NCBI RefSeq assembly: GCF_010548375.1
Contig: NZ_JAAGLY010000027.1
Coordinates: 1-64,000 of the forward strand
Direction: 5' to 3'
DNA from: Streptomyces sp. SID13726
GTDB taxonomy: Bacteria; Actinomycetota; Actinomycetes; Streptomycetales; Streptomycetaceae
Length of the DNA stretch: 64,000 bases
Notes under the pieces: model-generated
What the model saw: only the letters and a program-made list of their open reading frames with translations
What the model was told of the DNA's origin: nothing
Databases searched by the model: none
Shown: positions 7,073-15,046 of the stretch, piece after piece
Position numbering within the stretch: position 1 is the stretch's first letter
Layout: each line of letters opens with the position of its first letter
Translations under genes and position numbers: made by a program

Positions 7073-8487
7073 CCGGTTCTGCGAATGACCGCCAGATACA
7101 TCGCATCGGTCCCGTGCACATGCGGCCACAACTGCACGTCAGGCCCTTCCCCCAGCTCCGGCACCCCCGGCAACAGGTCCCGCGCGTCAATGAGTTCAGC
7201 GGCCGGCCACTGCTTCAGCACATCCTGAACGACGGCCCGAGTCTCCGCCAGATGAGGAGAACACGTCGCATACCCGACAACCCCGCCCACCCTGACGGAG
7301 TCCAGCGCCGTGCTCAACAACTCCCGCTGCAACGGCCCGAACCCGTCCAGATCCTCCGGCCGACGCCGCCACCGCGCCTCCGGCCGTCGCCGCAGCGCGC
7401 CCAGCCCGGTGCAGGGCACGTCCATCAACACCCGGTCGAAACTCCCGGGTTGCCACGGCGGCCGAGTCCCGTCGGCGGCGATGACCCGGTACGGCCCCGG
7501 GTTCCCGTCGAGCGCCTTGGCGACCAGACCGGCCCGGTGAGGCTGCTTCTCGGAGGCGAGCAGCCAAGCCCCCCGCTCCGCGGCCAGCGCGGCGAGCAGC
7601 GCGGCCTTGCCGCCGGGCCCCGCGCACCCGTCGAGCCACTTCTCGTCCCGCCCTTCGAGGGGCGCGTTCGCCAGGGCCAGTGCGACGAGCTGACTGCCCT
7701 CGTCCTGCACCCCGGCCCGGCCCTCGCGCACCGCGTCGACGGCACCGGGCTCACCGCCCTCGGCCAGCCGCACGGCGTACGGCGACCAGCGCCCGGCGAC
7801 CGCGGCCTCCTCGCGCAGCAGCTCCTCGGTGGTGGACCGGCCGGGGCGGGCGACGAGGGTCACCTCGGGCCGCTCATTGTCGGCCTCCAGGAGCCGCTCG
7901 ATACCGGCCCGTCCGCCGCCGAGGGAGTCCCACAGCGCGGAGACGACCCAGCGGGGGTGCGAGTGCACGACGGCGAGGTGGTCCTCGGGGTCGTCGTCGT
8001 AGGGCGGCGCGACCTTCGCGATCCAGCCGTCGAGATCGTCCTGCGCGACCTTGCGCAGCACGGCGTTGACGAACTTGGCCCGTCCGTCACCGAGCACGAC
8101 CCGCGCGAGCTCGACCGAGGCGGACACCGCCGCGTGCGTGGGGATACGGGTCCCGAGCAGCTGGTGCGTCCCGAGGCTCAGCACGTCGAGCACCGGCGGG
8201 TCGACCTCGCGCAGCGGCCGGTCGACACAGGCCGCGATGACGGCGTCGTACGTCCCCTGGCGGCGCAGTGTCCCGTACACGAGCTCGGTGGCGAGCGCCG
8301 CGTCCCGCGCCTCGAAGCCGCCCTTCTCCCGCGCCTTCCGCAGCAGCGGCGGCAGGACGAGGTTGGCGTACGCGTCCCGCTCGTCCACGGCCCGCAGCGC
8401 CTCGAAGGCGAGGATGCGGACGGGGTCCTTCTGGGGCCGCCGGTAGGGCTTGCCGGGTTTCTGGGGCCGACGGGGCTGGTCGTTCAC
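7069..8487 (-). CDS. rsmB: 16S rRNA (cytosine-967) C5-methyltransferase
   Basis: About 472 residues. The N-terminal third is a NusB-like RNA-binding domain (DPVRILAFEALRAVDERDAYANL). The C-terminal half is a SAM-dependent methyltransferase with the SAM-binding loop DGCAGPGGKAALLAAL. The two family cysteines are in MDVPCTGLGALRRRPE (helper/catalytic PC motif) and GYATCSPHLAET (TC motif). It modifies 16S rRNA during ribosome assembly. I chose GTG at 8487 because the protein then starts VNDQPRRPQKPGKPYRRPQK, the typical streptomycete N-terminus. fmt lies upstream on the same strand, the standard fmt-rsmB order. Confidence 0.95.
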   Translation of the reverse strand: MNDQPRRPQKPGKPYRRPQKDPVRILAFEALRAVDERDAYANLVLPPLLRKAREKGGFEARDAALATELVYGTLRRQGTYDAVIAACVDRPLREVDPPVLDVLSLGTHQLLGTRIPTHAAVSASVELARVVLGDGRAKFVNAVLRKVAQDDLDGWIAKVAPPYDDDPEDHLAVVHSHPRWVVSALWDSLGGGRAGIERLLEADNERPEVTLVARPGRSTTEELLREEAAVAGRWSPYAVRLAEGGEPGAVDAVREGRAGVQDEGSQLVALALANAPLEGRDEKWLDGCAGPGGKAALLAALAAERGAWLLASEKQPHRAGLVAKALDGNPGPYRVIAADGTRPPWQPGSFDRVLMDVPCTGLGALRRRPEARWRRRPEDLDGFGPLQRELLSTALDSVRVGGVVGYATCSPHLAETRAVVQDVLKQWPAAELIDARDLLPGVPELGEGPDVQLWPHVHGTDAMYLAVIRRTG

Positions 8488-8642
8488 GAAAAAGGTGCTC
8501 CGGATTTCAGGGCTGGGTACGTGGCAAGCGTACGTCCGTGTGGGGCGCGGTCGCCTTTTCAGGGAGGCGGGATCGCAGGAGGGGTGGGAGGTGGCGGCCG
8601 GCGAGCGAGTCTCACCCCATCCCCCCCTCACCTCACCTCACC

Positions 8643-9575
8643 TCACGCGCCGACGATCTCCCCGTCCGCGATCCGCACGCCCCGCGCCCAGTCGGCGGCC
8701 TTCATCGGCTTCTTCCCCTGCGCCTGCACCCACAGCAGCTCGACGGCGTGCGATCCCGTGCCGACGTGGACACTGTTCTTGCCGACGGCGAGCGCGCCGG
8801 GAGCGAGGTCGGTGCGGTCGGGGGCGGGCTGGACCTGGACGAGCTTGAGCCGCTCGCCGCGGAAGGTGGTCCAGGCTCCGGGGGACGGATGGCAGCCGCG
8901 TACGACCCGGTCGACCCGCAGGGCGGGCGCGGCCCAGTCGACGCGCGCGTCCTCCACGGTGATCTTCGGGGCGACGGTGATGCCCTCGGAGGGCTGCGGT
9001 ACGGCCTTCAGCGTGCCGTCCTCGATGCCGTCCATGGTCGCGGCGAGCAGCCCGGAGCCGGCGAAGGCGAGCCGGGTCAGCAGGTCGCCGCTGGTGTCGG
9101 TGTGCCGGATCGCCTCGGTGACGGTGCCGTAGACGGGCCCGGAGTCGAGTCCCTCCTCGATGAGGAAGGTCGAGGCCCCGGTCATCTCGTCGCCCGCCAT
9201 GATGGAGTGCTGGACGGGGGCGGCGCCGCGCCAGGCGGGCAGCAGGGAGAAGTGCAGGTTGACCCAGCCGTGGGCGGGGATGTCGAGGGCGACCCGGGGC
9301 AGGAGGGCGCCGTAGGCGACGACGGGGCAGCAGTCGGGGGCGATCTCGCGCAGCCGCTCCAGGAACTCCGGGTCCCGCGGCTTGACGGGCTTCAGCACCT
9401 CGATGCCCGCCTCCTCAGCCCGCTCCGCGACCGGGCTCGCGACCAGCCTGCGCCCCCGCCCGGCCGGTGCGTCCGGCCGCGTGACGACGGCGGCGACCTC
9501 ATGCCGCCCGGAGGCGATCAGAGCGTCCAGGGCGGGAACGGCGACCTCGGGGGTACCGGCGAAGACGAGCTTCAT
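8643..9575 (-). CDS. fmt: Methionyl-tRNA formyltransferase
   Basis: 310 residues. It formylates initiator Met-tRNA using 10-formyl-THF. The start MKLVFAGTPEVAVPALDALI is the family N-terminus and fixes the ATG at 9575. The catalytic core includes VNLHFSLLPAWRGAAPVQ (Asn and His of the transferase site, and the SLLP motif) and the following loop with SGPVYG. The C-terminal part is the OB-fold tRNA-binding domain. rsmB follows after about 155 bp. That gap ends in a short run of CTCACCTCACC repeats on the plus strand, which has no obvious function. Confidence 0.96.
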   Translation of the reverse strand: MKLVFAGTPEVAVPALDALIASGRHEVAAVVTRPDAPAGRGRRLVASPVAERAEEAGIEVLKPVKPRDPEFLERLREIAPDCCPVVAYGALLPRVALDIPAHGWVNLHFSLLPAWRGAAPVQHSIMAGDEMTGASTFLIEEGLDSGPVYGTVTEAIRHTDTSGDLLTRLAFAGSGLLAATMDGIEDGTLKAVPQPSEGITVAPKITVEDARVDWAAPALRVDRVVRGCHPSPGAWTTFRGERLKLVQVQPAPDRTDLAPGALAVGKNSVHVGTGSHAVELLWVQAQGKKPMKAADWARGVRIADGEIVGA

Positions 9576-9786
9576 GAGTGGGCGGGGCCTCTCGGGCAAG
9601 GGTCATGACGGGCAACACTCAAGTCTATTGCGCGGCGCACACCCCCCGCCCCCGGCGCACGCATATGCCGGTACGCCCCCACTGCGTGACCAGCGGAGCG
9701 TAGACGCGTTGGTCAAGAAAGAGTTGACCACAACGGGCCGCGATCGCGGCCCAATCCTTTTCAACGCCGGTTCGAGAGGCTTGTTC

Positions 9787-10338
9787 ATGGCCGACCACGC
9801 AACCCACGACGCCCAGGCTCGGGCCAGCCTGCACTTGCTGGTGCGGGACATCGAGCGGGTCCGCCGGCAGGTGGACGCGCTGCGCACCCTGACCGCCCAG
9901 CTGGGCAACGTCTACCGCCCGCGCCGCTCCGGCCCCTCCACGGGCTTCGTCGTCTACGGGCGCGCTCCCGCTCCCACGGTCCGTCTCGCGCAGGAGCTGC
10001 GGGACAGCGTCGAGACCCTGGTGACGGCCGCGGTCGACTTCGACCGCTCGCTCGGCTTCTCGTGGGACGCGGTGGGCTCGGCCCTCGGGGTCACCAAGCA
10101 GGCGGTCCACCGCCGTTACGGCGCCCGCCGCGCCGCGGCCCAGGCGACGGCCGACGCCGAGCGCGCGACGGAGCAGACGAGCACCCGCACGGTCAGCGTC
10201 AACACCGGCATCCCCGCGGTCCCGTCGGTCCCCACGGTCCCGGCGGCCCGCTCCATGCCGACCCAGCCCACCGCGGGCAGCCCCGCCCTCCGAGACGACC
10301 CGAGACCCCCCGCCTTCCCCGGCCCCCGCAACGGCTGA
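9787..10338 (+). CDS. Small helix-turn-helix protein with disordered Pro/Ala tail
   Basis: 183 residues. Residues 1-40 look like a coiled helix (LHLLVRDIERVRRQVDALRTL). A segment near residues 92-115, SWDAVGSALGVTKQAVHRRYG, has the shape of a helix-turn-helix. The last 60 residues are rich in Pro, Ala, Thr and Ser and probably unstructured. The ATG at 9787 follows GAGAGG at seven bases. It sits between fmt and priA on the opposite strand. I recall similar HTH proteins at this place in other streptomycetes but cannot name it. A DNA-binding role is inferred only from the HTH. Confidence 0.75.
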   Translation: MADHATHDAQARASLHLLVRDIERVRRQVDALRTLTAQLGNVYRPRRSGPSTGFVVYGRAPAPTVRLAQELRDSVETLVTAAVDFDRSLGFSWDAVGSALGVTKQAVHRRYGARRAAAQATADAERATEQTSTRTVSVNTGIPAVPSVPTVPAARSMPTQPTAGSPALRDDPRPPAFPGPRNG

Positions 10339-10353
10339 CCCCGGCGTCGCCCC

Positions 10354-10382
10354 TGCCCTCCCGAGAGAACTCCGGGAGGGCA
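10354..10382 (+). terminator. Hairpin terminator after the small HTH gene
   Basis: TGCCCTCCCG at 10354-10363 pairs perfectly with CGGGAGGGCA at 10373-10382 across a nine-base loop, 16 bp after the stop of the rightward HTH gene. There is no following T-run, which is common in Streptomyces terminators. Confidence 0.7.
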
Positions 10383-10401
10383 GACGCGTGTGCGGGTACG
10401 G

Positions 10402-10440
10402 CGGGTTTATTTGGGGGGTGCCTCTTTTTTGGGGGGCCTT
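10402..10440. other. Unusual T/G homopolymer patch
   Basis: This short stretch contains TTTATTTGGGGGG and then CTCTTTTTTGGGGGG, two parallel T-run plus six-G blocks about 20 bp apart. It stands out from the surrounding GC-rich, homopolymer-poor DNA. It lies between the terminator of the HTH gene and the end of priA. The rest of 10339-10588 shows no gene. Confidence 0.5.
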
Positions 10441-10588
10441 GGATGTCCAGCAGCTGTGGAGAAGGGCCGGAGACGCCCAGCCGCCGGCGGCGCTCAACCC
10501 TGACAAGGGCCACCCGCACCCGACCACGAACCTCGCACGGGTGGTGCGGGTTGGAACCAAAGACCCACCACCCACCCGCACCCAACCG

Positions 10589-12757
10589 TCACCCAATGTC
10601 AGGCGGATCAACCCGAACCCAAACCGCCCCCTCACCCCCACCACCGCTCCCACCCCCACCCCGAGCCATCCGAGAAGCCTGAGCGGCTTTCAGCGCAGCA
10701 GCCAACGCTGCCCCCCGCCCGGGCGGCACCCGCACCAACACCCGCTCCCACCGCTCCCCCACCGGCGGCACCCCCGCCCGCCGAGCCCCACCCCCCACCG
10801 TCACCGGCAACGGCACAGGCCCCAACACCTCAGCCTCACCCGGCAGTTCCACGGCAGCCAGGAACTCGGCGAGAGCCCCCGGCGCCCCCGACACCGACGC
10901 CATCCGGGACACCGGCGGAAACCCCAACTCCGCCCGCTCCCCCAGCTCCCGCACCGCATGCCCCACCGGATCCCACCGCACCAACGCCTGCACAGGCCGC
11001 AACGTAGGCTCGGCGACCACCACGACCGTCCCGCCGACCCCCTGCGCCCGCACCAACCCCGCCGCCCCGATCCACCGCCGCAACGCGTCCTCCCCGGCCC
11101 GCAGATCAGGCCGCCCGAGCATCGCCCAGCCGTCCAGCAACAACGCCGCCGCATACCCCCCTTCGGCCACCGGCTCGGCCCCCGGCGTACTCACCACCAG
11201 CGCGGGCGCGTCCGGCACGGTGTCCAGCACATGCTCCCGCCCCGAAGTCCGCACCGGCACAGCAGGAAACGCCCGCCCCAACTCCTCCGCGGTCCGCCGC
11301 GCCCCCACGACCTGCGCTCGCAGCCGGAACCCCCCGCACTCGGGACAGTGCCAGGCCTCTTCCTCGCGCCCGCACCACCCGCACCGCAGCCCTCCGCCGT
11401 CCTGCCCTTCGAGCGGCCCGGCGCAGTGCCGACACCGCGCGGGCGCACGGCAGTTGGCGCAGGCCATCCGCGGTACGTACCCCCGCCGCGGCACCTGCAC
11501 CAGTACCGGCCCCCGCCGCAGCCCGTCCCTGACGGCCTGCCAGGCCAACGTGGGAAGCCGAGCCGCCCGAGCGGCCTCGTCCCGCGCGAGATCCTGATCG
11601 CCGACGGTCCGCACCAGCGGCGCGACGGCCCGCACCTGCTCCCGCGAGGCGACCAACGGCCGCGCCCACCCGCTCTCCACGAGCTGCGCGGCCTCGACGG
11701 TGCAGCTCCAACTCCCCAGCAGAAAACCGCACTTGTCCTGAGCCGCCCGCAGCAACAACACCTCACGAGCATGCGGCTGAGGAGAGTGCTGCTCGCTGTG
11801 GCTGTCGTCGCCGTCGTCCCAGAGCGCGACGAGCCCGAGCCCCTGCACGGGCGCGAACATGGCGGCCCGGGTCCCGACGACGGCCCGCACGGACCCCCGC
11901 CGCACGGCCAGCCACTCCCGATACCGCTTCTCGGGCCCGGCGTCGGCGGTCAGCACCGCATGCCGCCCCTCGCCCAGCACGGAGGTCAGCGCGGCGTCGA
12001 CCCGCGCGACGGCCCGCCCGTCCGGTACGACGACCAGCGCCCCCCGTCCGGAGGCCAGGGTCGCCGCGACGGCCCGAGCGATCTCCGCACTCCACTCGGG
12101 CCCGGGCAGGGCGTTCCACACCGCACGCGGTGAGCCCCCGGAGGCCAGCGACTCCAGAAACGCCCCACCCCGCTCGTACCGCTGCCACGACCCCGTCTCG
12201 GGCGCCCCGGGCGGCGGCAACGGCTCCGGCGACGGCCGCTTCTCGGCCCGCGCACTGCGCGGCGGCACGGCCAGCTGAAGCACATCGGCGAGGCTCCCCG
12301 CGTACCGGTCGGCGACGGCCCGGGCCAGCCCCAGCAGTTCCTCGCTGAGCACCCGCTCGGGCGACACGACCTGGGCCAGCGCCGCCAAAGGCCCCGAGTA
12401 GTCCGACTCGGCGAGCCGCTCGACCAGGAACCCGTCGATCAGCCCCCCACCCTCACGCCGCCCCTCCCGCACCCGATGCCGCCCGGCCCCGAACCGCACC
12501 CGTACCCGCACCCCCGGCTGCGCCTCCGCGTCCAGCTCCTCGGGCACGGCGTAATCGAAGTACCGATCAAGATGCAGCACTCCCTTGTCCACCAGCACCC
12601 GCGCGACCGGAAACTCCTTCGCCAGCGCGGCCCCCCGCCAGGTCCGCGGTTTGGCCCGCGGCACCTTGGCCCCCCGCACGCTCTCCCGAATGAACGCAAG
12701 CTGCTCCGGCGGCCCTCCCCCAGCCACCCGCTCCGGCTCCTCATCCTCGCTGCTCAC
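10589..12757 (-). CDS. priA: PriA-like primosomal protein, degenerate helicase
   Basis: About 722 residues. The N-terminal part (VARVLVDKGVLHLDRYFDYAVPEEL) is the DNA 3'-end binding domain of PriA, and the Cys-rich stretch MACANCRAPARCRHCAGPL ... CGWC ... CPEC gives eight zinc ligands. The ATPase motifs are not intact: the Walker A position reads NALPGPEWSAE instead of GxTGSGKTE, and the DEAH box reads WDDGDDSHSEQ. This loss is known for actinobacterial PriA, so it probably restarts forks as a DNA-binding and loading factor, not as a helicase. I chose GTG at 12757 because the upstream in-frame sequence is not PriA-like. No strong ribosome site precedes it, so a leaderless or weak start is possible. 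Confidence 0.9.
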   Translation of the reverse strand: MSSEDEEPERVAGGGPPEQLAFIRESVRGAKVPRAKPRTWRGAALAKEFPVARVLVDKGVLHLDRYFDYAVPEELDAEAQPGVRVRVRFGAGRHRVREGRREGGGLIDGFLVERLAESDYSGPLAALAQVVSPERVLSEELLGLARAVADRYAGSLADVLQLAVPPRSARAEKRPSPEPLPPPGAPETGSWQRYERGGAFLESLASGGSPRAVWNALPGPEWSAEIARAVAATLASGRGALVVVPDGRAVARVDAALTSVLGEGRHAVLTADAGPEKRYREWLAVRRGSVRAVVGTRAAMFAPVQGLGLVALWDDGDDSHSEQHSPQPHAREVLLLRAAQDKCGFLLGSWSCTVEAAQLVESGWARPLVASREQVRAVAPLVRTVGDQDLARDEAARAARLPTLAWQAVRDGLRRGPVLVQVPRRGYVPRMACANCRAPARCRHCAGPLEGQDGGGLRCGWCGREEEAWHCPECGGFRLRAQVVGARRTAEELGRAFPAVPVRTSGREHVLDTVPDAPALVVSTPGAEPVAEGGYAAALLLDGWAMLGRPDLRAGEDALRRWIGAAGLVRAQGVGGTVVVVAEPTLRPVQALVRWDPVGHAVRELGERAELGFPPVSRMASVSGAPGALAEFLAAVELPGEAEVLGPVPLPVTVGGGARRAGVPPVGERWERVLVRVPPGRGAALAAALKAAQASRMARGGGGSGGGGEGAVWVRVDPPDIG

Positions 12758-12984
12758 GCTTGCATTCTTACCAAACCCCACTGACAACCGACGTTGCCCG
12801 ACCCGGAAAGCGCCCCTTCCCACCGCCGTGGCCGAAATCGCTTTCTCGACATGTGTCCCCGGCTCGGCTTCCCTCCGGATGAGGAAACGGGAAACGCCTG
12901 TTTCACCTTGTCCGGCCCAGCAGCCCACCGCACGCTGAATCTCGGCGCTCACCGGCTACGGGCCGGGGAGCGACGGAGGTTGAA

Positions 12985-14283
12985 GTGCTGGAGCAGTCGC
13001 ACGACTTCGGGCGGGAACTCCGCCGCAGGCGCATGGCGGCCCGGTTGTCCCTGCAACAGCTGGGACAACGGGTGCACTACAGCAAGAGCCAGCTCAGCAA
13101 GGTCGAACGGGGTATCAAGCGCCCCACGCCCGAGCTGGCCCGCCTGTGCGACGCGGTGCTCGACGCCCGGGGCACCCTGACCCGGCTCGTGCCCGTCCAG
13201 CATGCCCAGCCGCCTCTGCCCGCCCCCGGTAGCGACGACGAGGTGTGGTTGATGCAACTGAGCAAGGACGGTTCGAGTTCCTTCCAGCCGGTGCGGCGCC
13301 GTGACCTGATCGCGGCCGGAGCGGCGTCGGTGCTGACCATGTGCTCGGGCGACCCGCGCTCCCTGCCGCCCGATCCCCTGGGCGCCGAGACGCTCGTGGA
13401 CGCCTCTCGCATGCTGTTCGACCAGTTCCGCCGGCTCGGTCAGGCGTCAGGGCCGGCCAGCGTTCTGCCGCCGCTGATCGCCCAGACCCACAGCCTGGAA
13501 CAGCTCGCTCTGCGCAGTGGCCCGCGGGTGAGGCGGGAACTGCTGCTGCTCGCCGCCCGCTACGCCGAGTACGCGGGCTGGATGGCCCAGGAATGCGGGG
13601 ACGAGAAGGCCGCCGTCTGGTGGACGGAGCGGGCGGTGCAGCTGGCCGCCGCGGGCTCGGACACCGGCCTCGCCGCCTACGCACAGGTCCGCCGGTCCCT
13701 GATCAGCCTGTATCGCGGCGACGCGTCCGACGCCGCCCGGCTGGCCGAGCACGCCCTGGAGAGCGACGCCGCCCCCGCACGCGTGCGCGGGCTCGCCGCC
13801 CAGCACCTGGCGCAGGCCAGAGCGGTCGAGGGCGACTACGACGCCTGCATGCGCGGCCTCGACCGCGCCCGGGACCTGCTCGGACAGGACGCCGCCGACC
13901 CGGCCCAGCCGGTGCTCGGTGCCTCCCAAGTGCCCGACGTGGTCTCGATGTTCACCGGCTGGTGTCTGTACGACCTCGGCCGTCCGGAGCGAGCGGCCAC
14001 GCTCCTCGACGAGGAGACCGCACGGATCGCACCCCACGCGTTCCGCACCCGCGCCCGCTACGGCGTCCGGCGCGCCCTCGCCCACGCGGCCGCGGGCGAG
14101 CTCGACCACGCCTGCCGGATCACGACGGAGCTGCTGCCGTCGGTCCGGCTCATCCACTCCTCGACGGTCCTGGCGGATCTGCGCCGCCTCTCCCGCACGC
14201 TCGGCCGGCACGCCCGCCACCGCTCGGTGCGGGCGCTGATCCCCGACCTGTCCGACACGCTCGCCCGCTCCGTCGGCGCCTAG
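12985..14283 (+). CDS. XRE-family HTH regulator with TPR-like C-terminus
   Basis: 432 residues. The GTG start follows GGAGG at five bases. Residues 8-62 are a clear XRE helix-turn-helix (ELRRRRMAARLSLQQLGQRV, then HYSKSQLSKVERG). After a short linker comes RRRDLIAAGAA and then about 300 residues of helical TPR-like repeats, with an Arg/Ala/Leu-rich pattern. This architecture is common in streptomycete regulators. It is the first gene of a four-gene run inserted between priA and metK, and only 13 bp separate it from the TIR gene. It probably controls that run. The upstream 227 bp (12758-12984) contain no gene; a small inverted repeat GAAACGCCTGTTTC at about 12890 is the only possible operator I see. 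Confidence 0.85.
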   Translation: MLEQSHDFGRELRRRRMAARLSLQQLGQRVHYSKSQLSKVERGIKRPTPELARLCDAVLDARGTLTRLVPVQHAQPPLPAPGSDDEVWLMQLSKDGSSSFQPVRRRDLIAAGAASVLTMCSGDPRSLPPDPLGAETLVDASRMLFDQFRRLGQASGPASVLPPLIAQTHSLEQLALRSGPRVRRELLLLAARYAEYAGWMAQECGDEKAAVWWTERAVQLAAAGSDTGLAAYAQVRRSLISLYRGDASDAARLAEHALESDAAPARVRGLAAQHLAQARAVEGDYDACMRGLDRARDLLGQDAADPAQPVLGASQVPDVVSMFTGWCLYDLGRPERAATLLDEETARIAPHAFRTRARYGVRRALAHAAAGELDHACRITTELLPSVRLIHSSTVLADLRRLSRTLGRHARHRSVRALIPDLSDTLARSVGA

Positions 14284-14296
14284 AAAGGGCACTCGT

Positions 14297-15046
14297 ATGC
14301 ACGAGATCTTCCTCAACTACCGGACCAAGGGCGGCAAGGACGTCGCCTACATGTGCCAACACCATCTGTCGGCCAGGTTCGGTCCCGACAGCGTATTCAT
14401 CGCACGCAACTCGATCGATCCGGGACAGACCATGGAGGTCCTTCTCCAGGCCCCTCGCCGCTGCCATGTGCTGCTGGCCCTCATCGACGCGGAGTGGCTG
14501 GACGCGCCCGACCGGCGCGAGCCCGGCAGGCGTGCGCTCGACAATCCCGACGACTGGGTGCGCCGGGAGATCGAGGAGGCCCTGTCCGGTGGCGCACTCA
14601 TCGTTCCGGTCTTCATCGGCCGCAAGGTGGAACAGCTCGATCCCCGGAGACTGCCCCGGTCGATCACCGAACTGGCCGACTACCAGTACACGCGTGTGGA
14701 ACAGCACCGCATCGAGGAGGACCTGACCCGGCTCGGCGACCGTCTCGTCCGCAGGGTCCCGGCGCTGGCCGCGCTGGACAGCCGGACCCCCGCCGAGGCC
14801 CCCGTACCCGACGAACGGCCCGCCTCCGTCCACAACGAGCACCAGAGCGGCGGTATCGGCCAGGTCGGCGGCTCCGTGGGGACGTACATCAATGACGCCC
14901 GTGGCCCGCTCCACACCGGCCCCGGCGACCAGATCAACGGGCCGCAGATCAACGGGGACGGCACCAACCACATCGCGGGCGACAACCACGGCGGCATACG
15001 CCAGGGCTTCGGAACCCGGACCCCGCGCGGGGGCGACGAGCGGTGA
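14297..15046 (+). CDS. TIR-domain protein with Gly/Asn-rich C-terminal tail
   Basis: 249 residues. Residues 1-155 form a TIR domain: the first strand is EIFLNYRT, then SVFIARNSIDPGQ, CHVLLALID, and DDWVRREIEEALSGGALIVP. Glu91 lies in the W-V-x-x-E-I context that holds the catalytic Glu of NAD-cleaving TIR domains such as SARM1, so NADase activity is likely. Residues 160-180 are a linker. Residues 183-235 are Gly/Asn/Gln-rich, with GGIGQVGGSVGTYIN, then HTGPGDQIN at 206-214, then INGDGTNHIAGDN. That tail resembles prion-like or RHIM-like signalling motifs. The start follows AAGGG. The 3' end overlaps the NTPase gene by 4 bp (GTGA). The tail and the neighbour's N-terminus share a motif. Confidence 0.85.
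   Translation: MHEIFLNYRTKGGKDVAYMCQHHLSARFGPDSVFIARNSIDPGQTMEVLLQAPRRCHVLLALIDAEWLDAPDRREPGRRALDNPDDWVRREIEEALSGGALIVPVFIGRKVEQLDPRRLPRSITELADYQYTRVEQHRIEEDLTRLGDRLVRRVPALAALDSRTPAEAPVPDERPASVHNEHQSGGIGQVGGSVGTYINDARGPLHTGPGDQINGPQINGDGTNHIAGDNHGGIRQGFGTRTPRGGDER

Noticed and set aside
6532..9132. A long plus-strand frame across the MMPL end, rsmB and fmt
   Set aside because: It crosses three well-supported genes and shows no domain; a shadow of codon bias.
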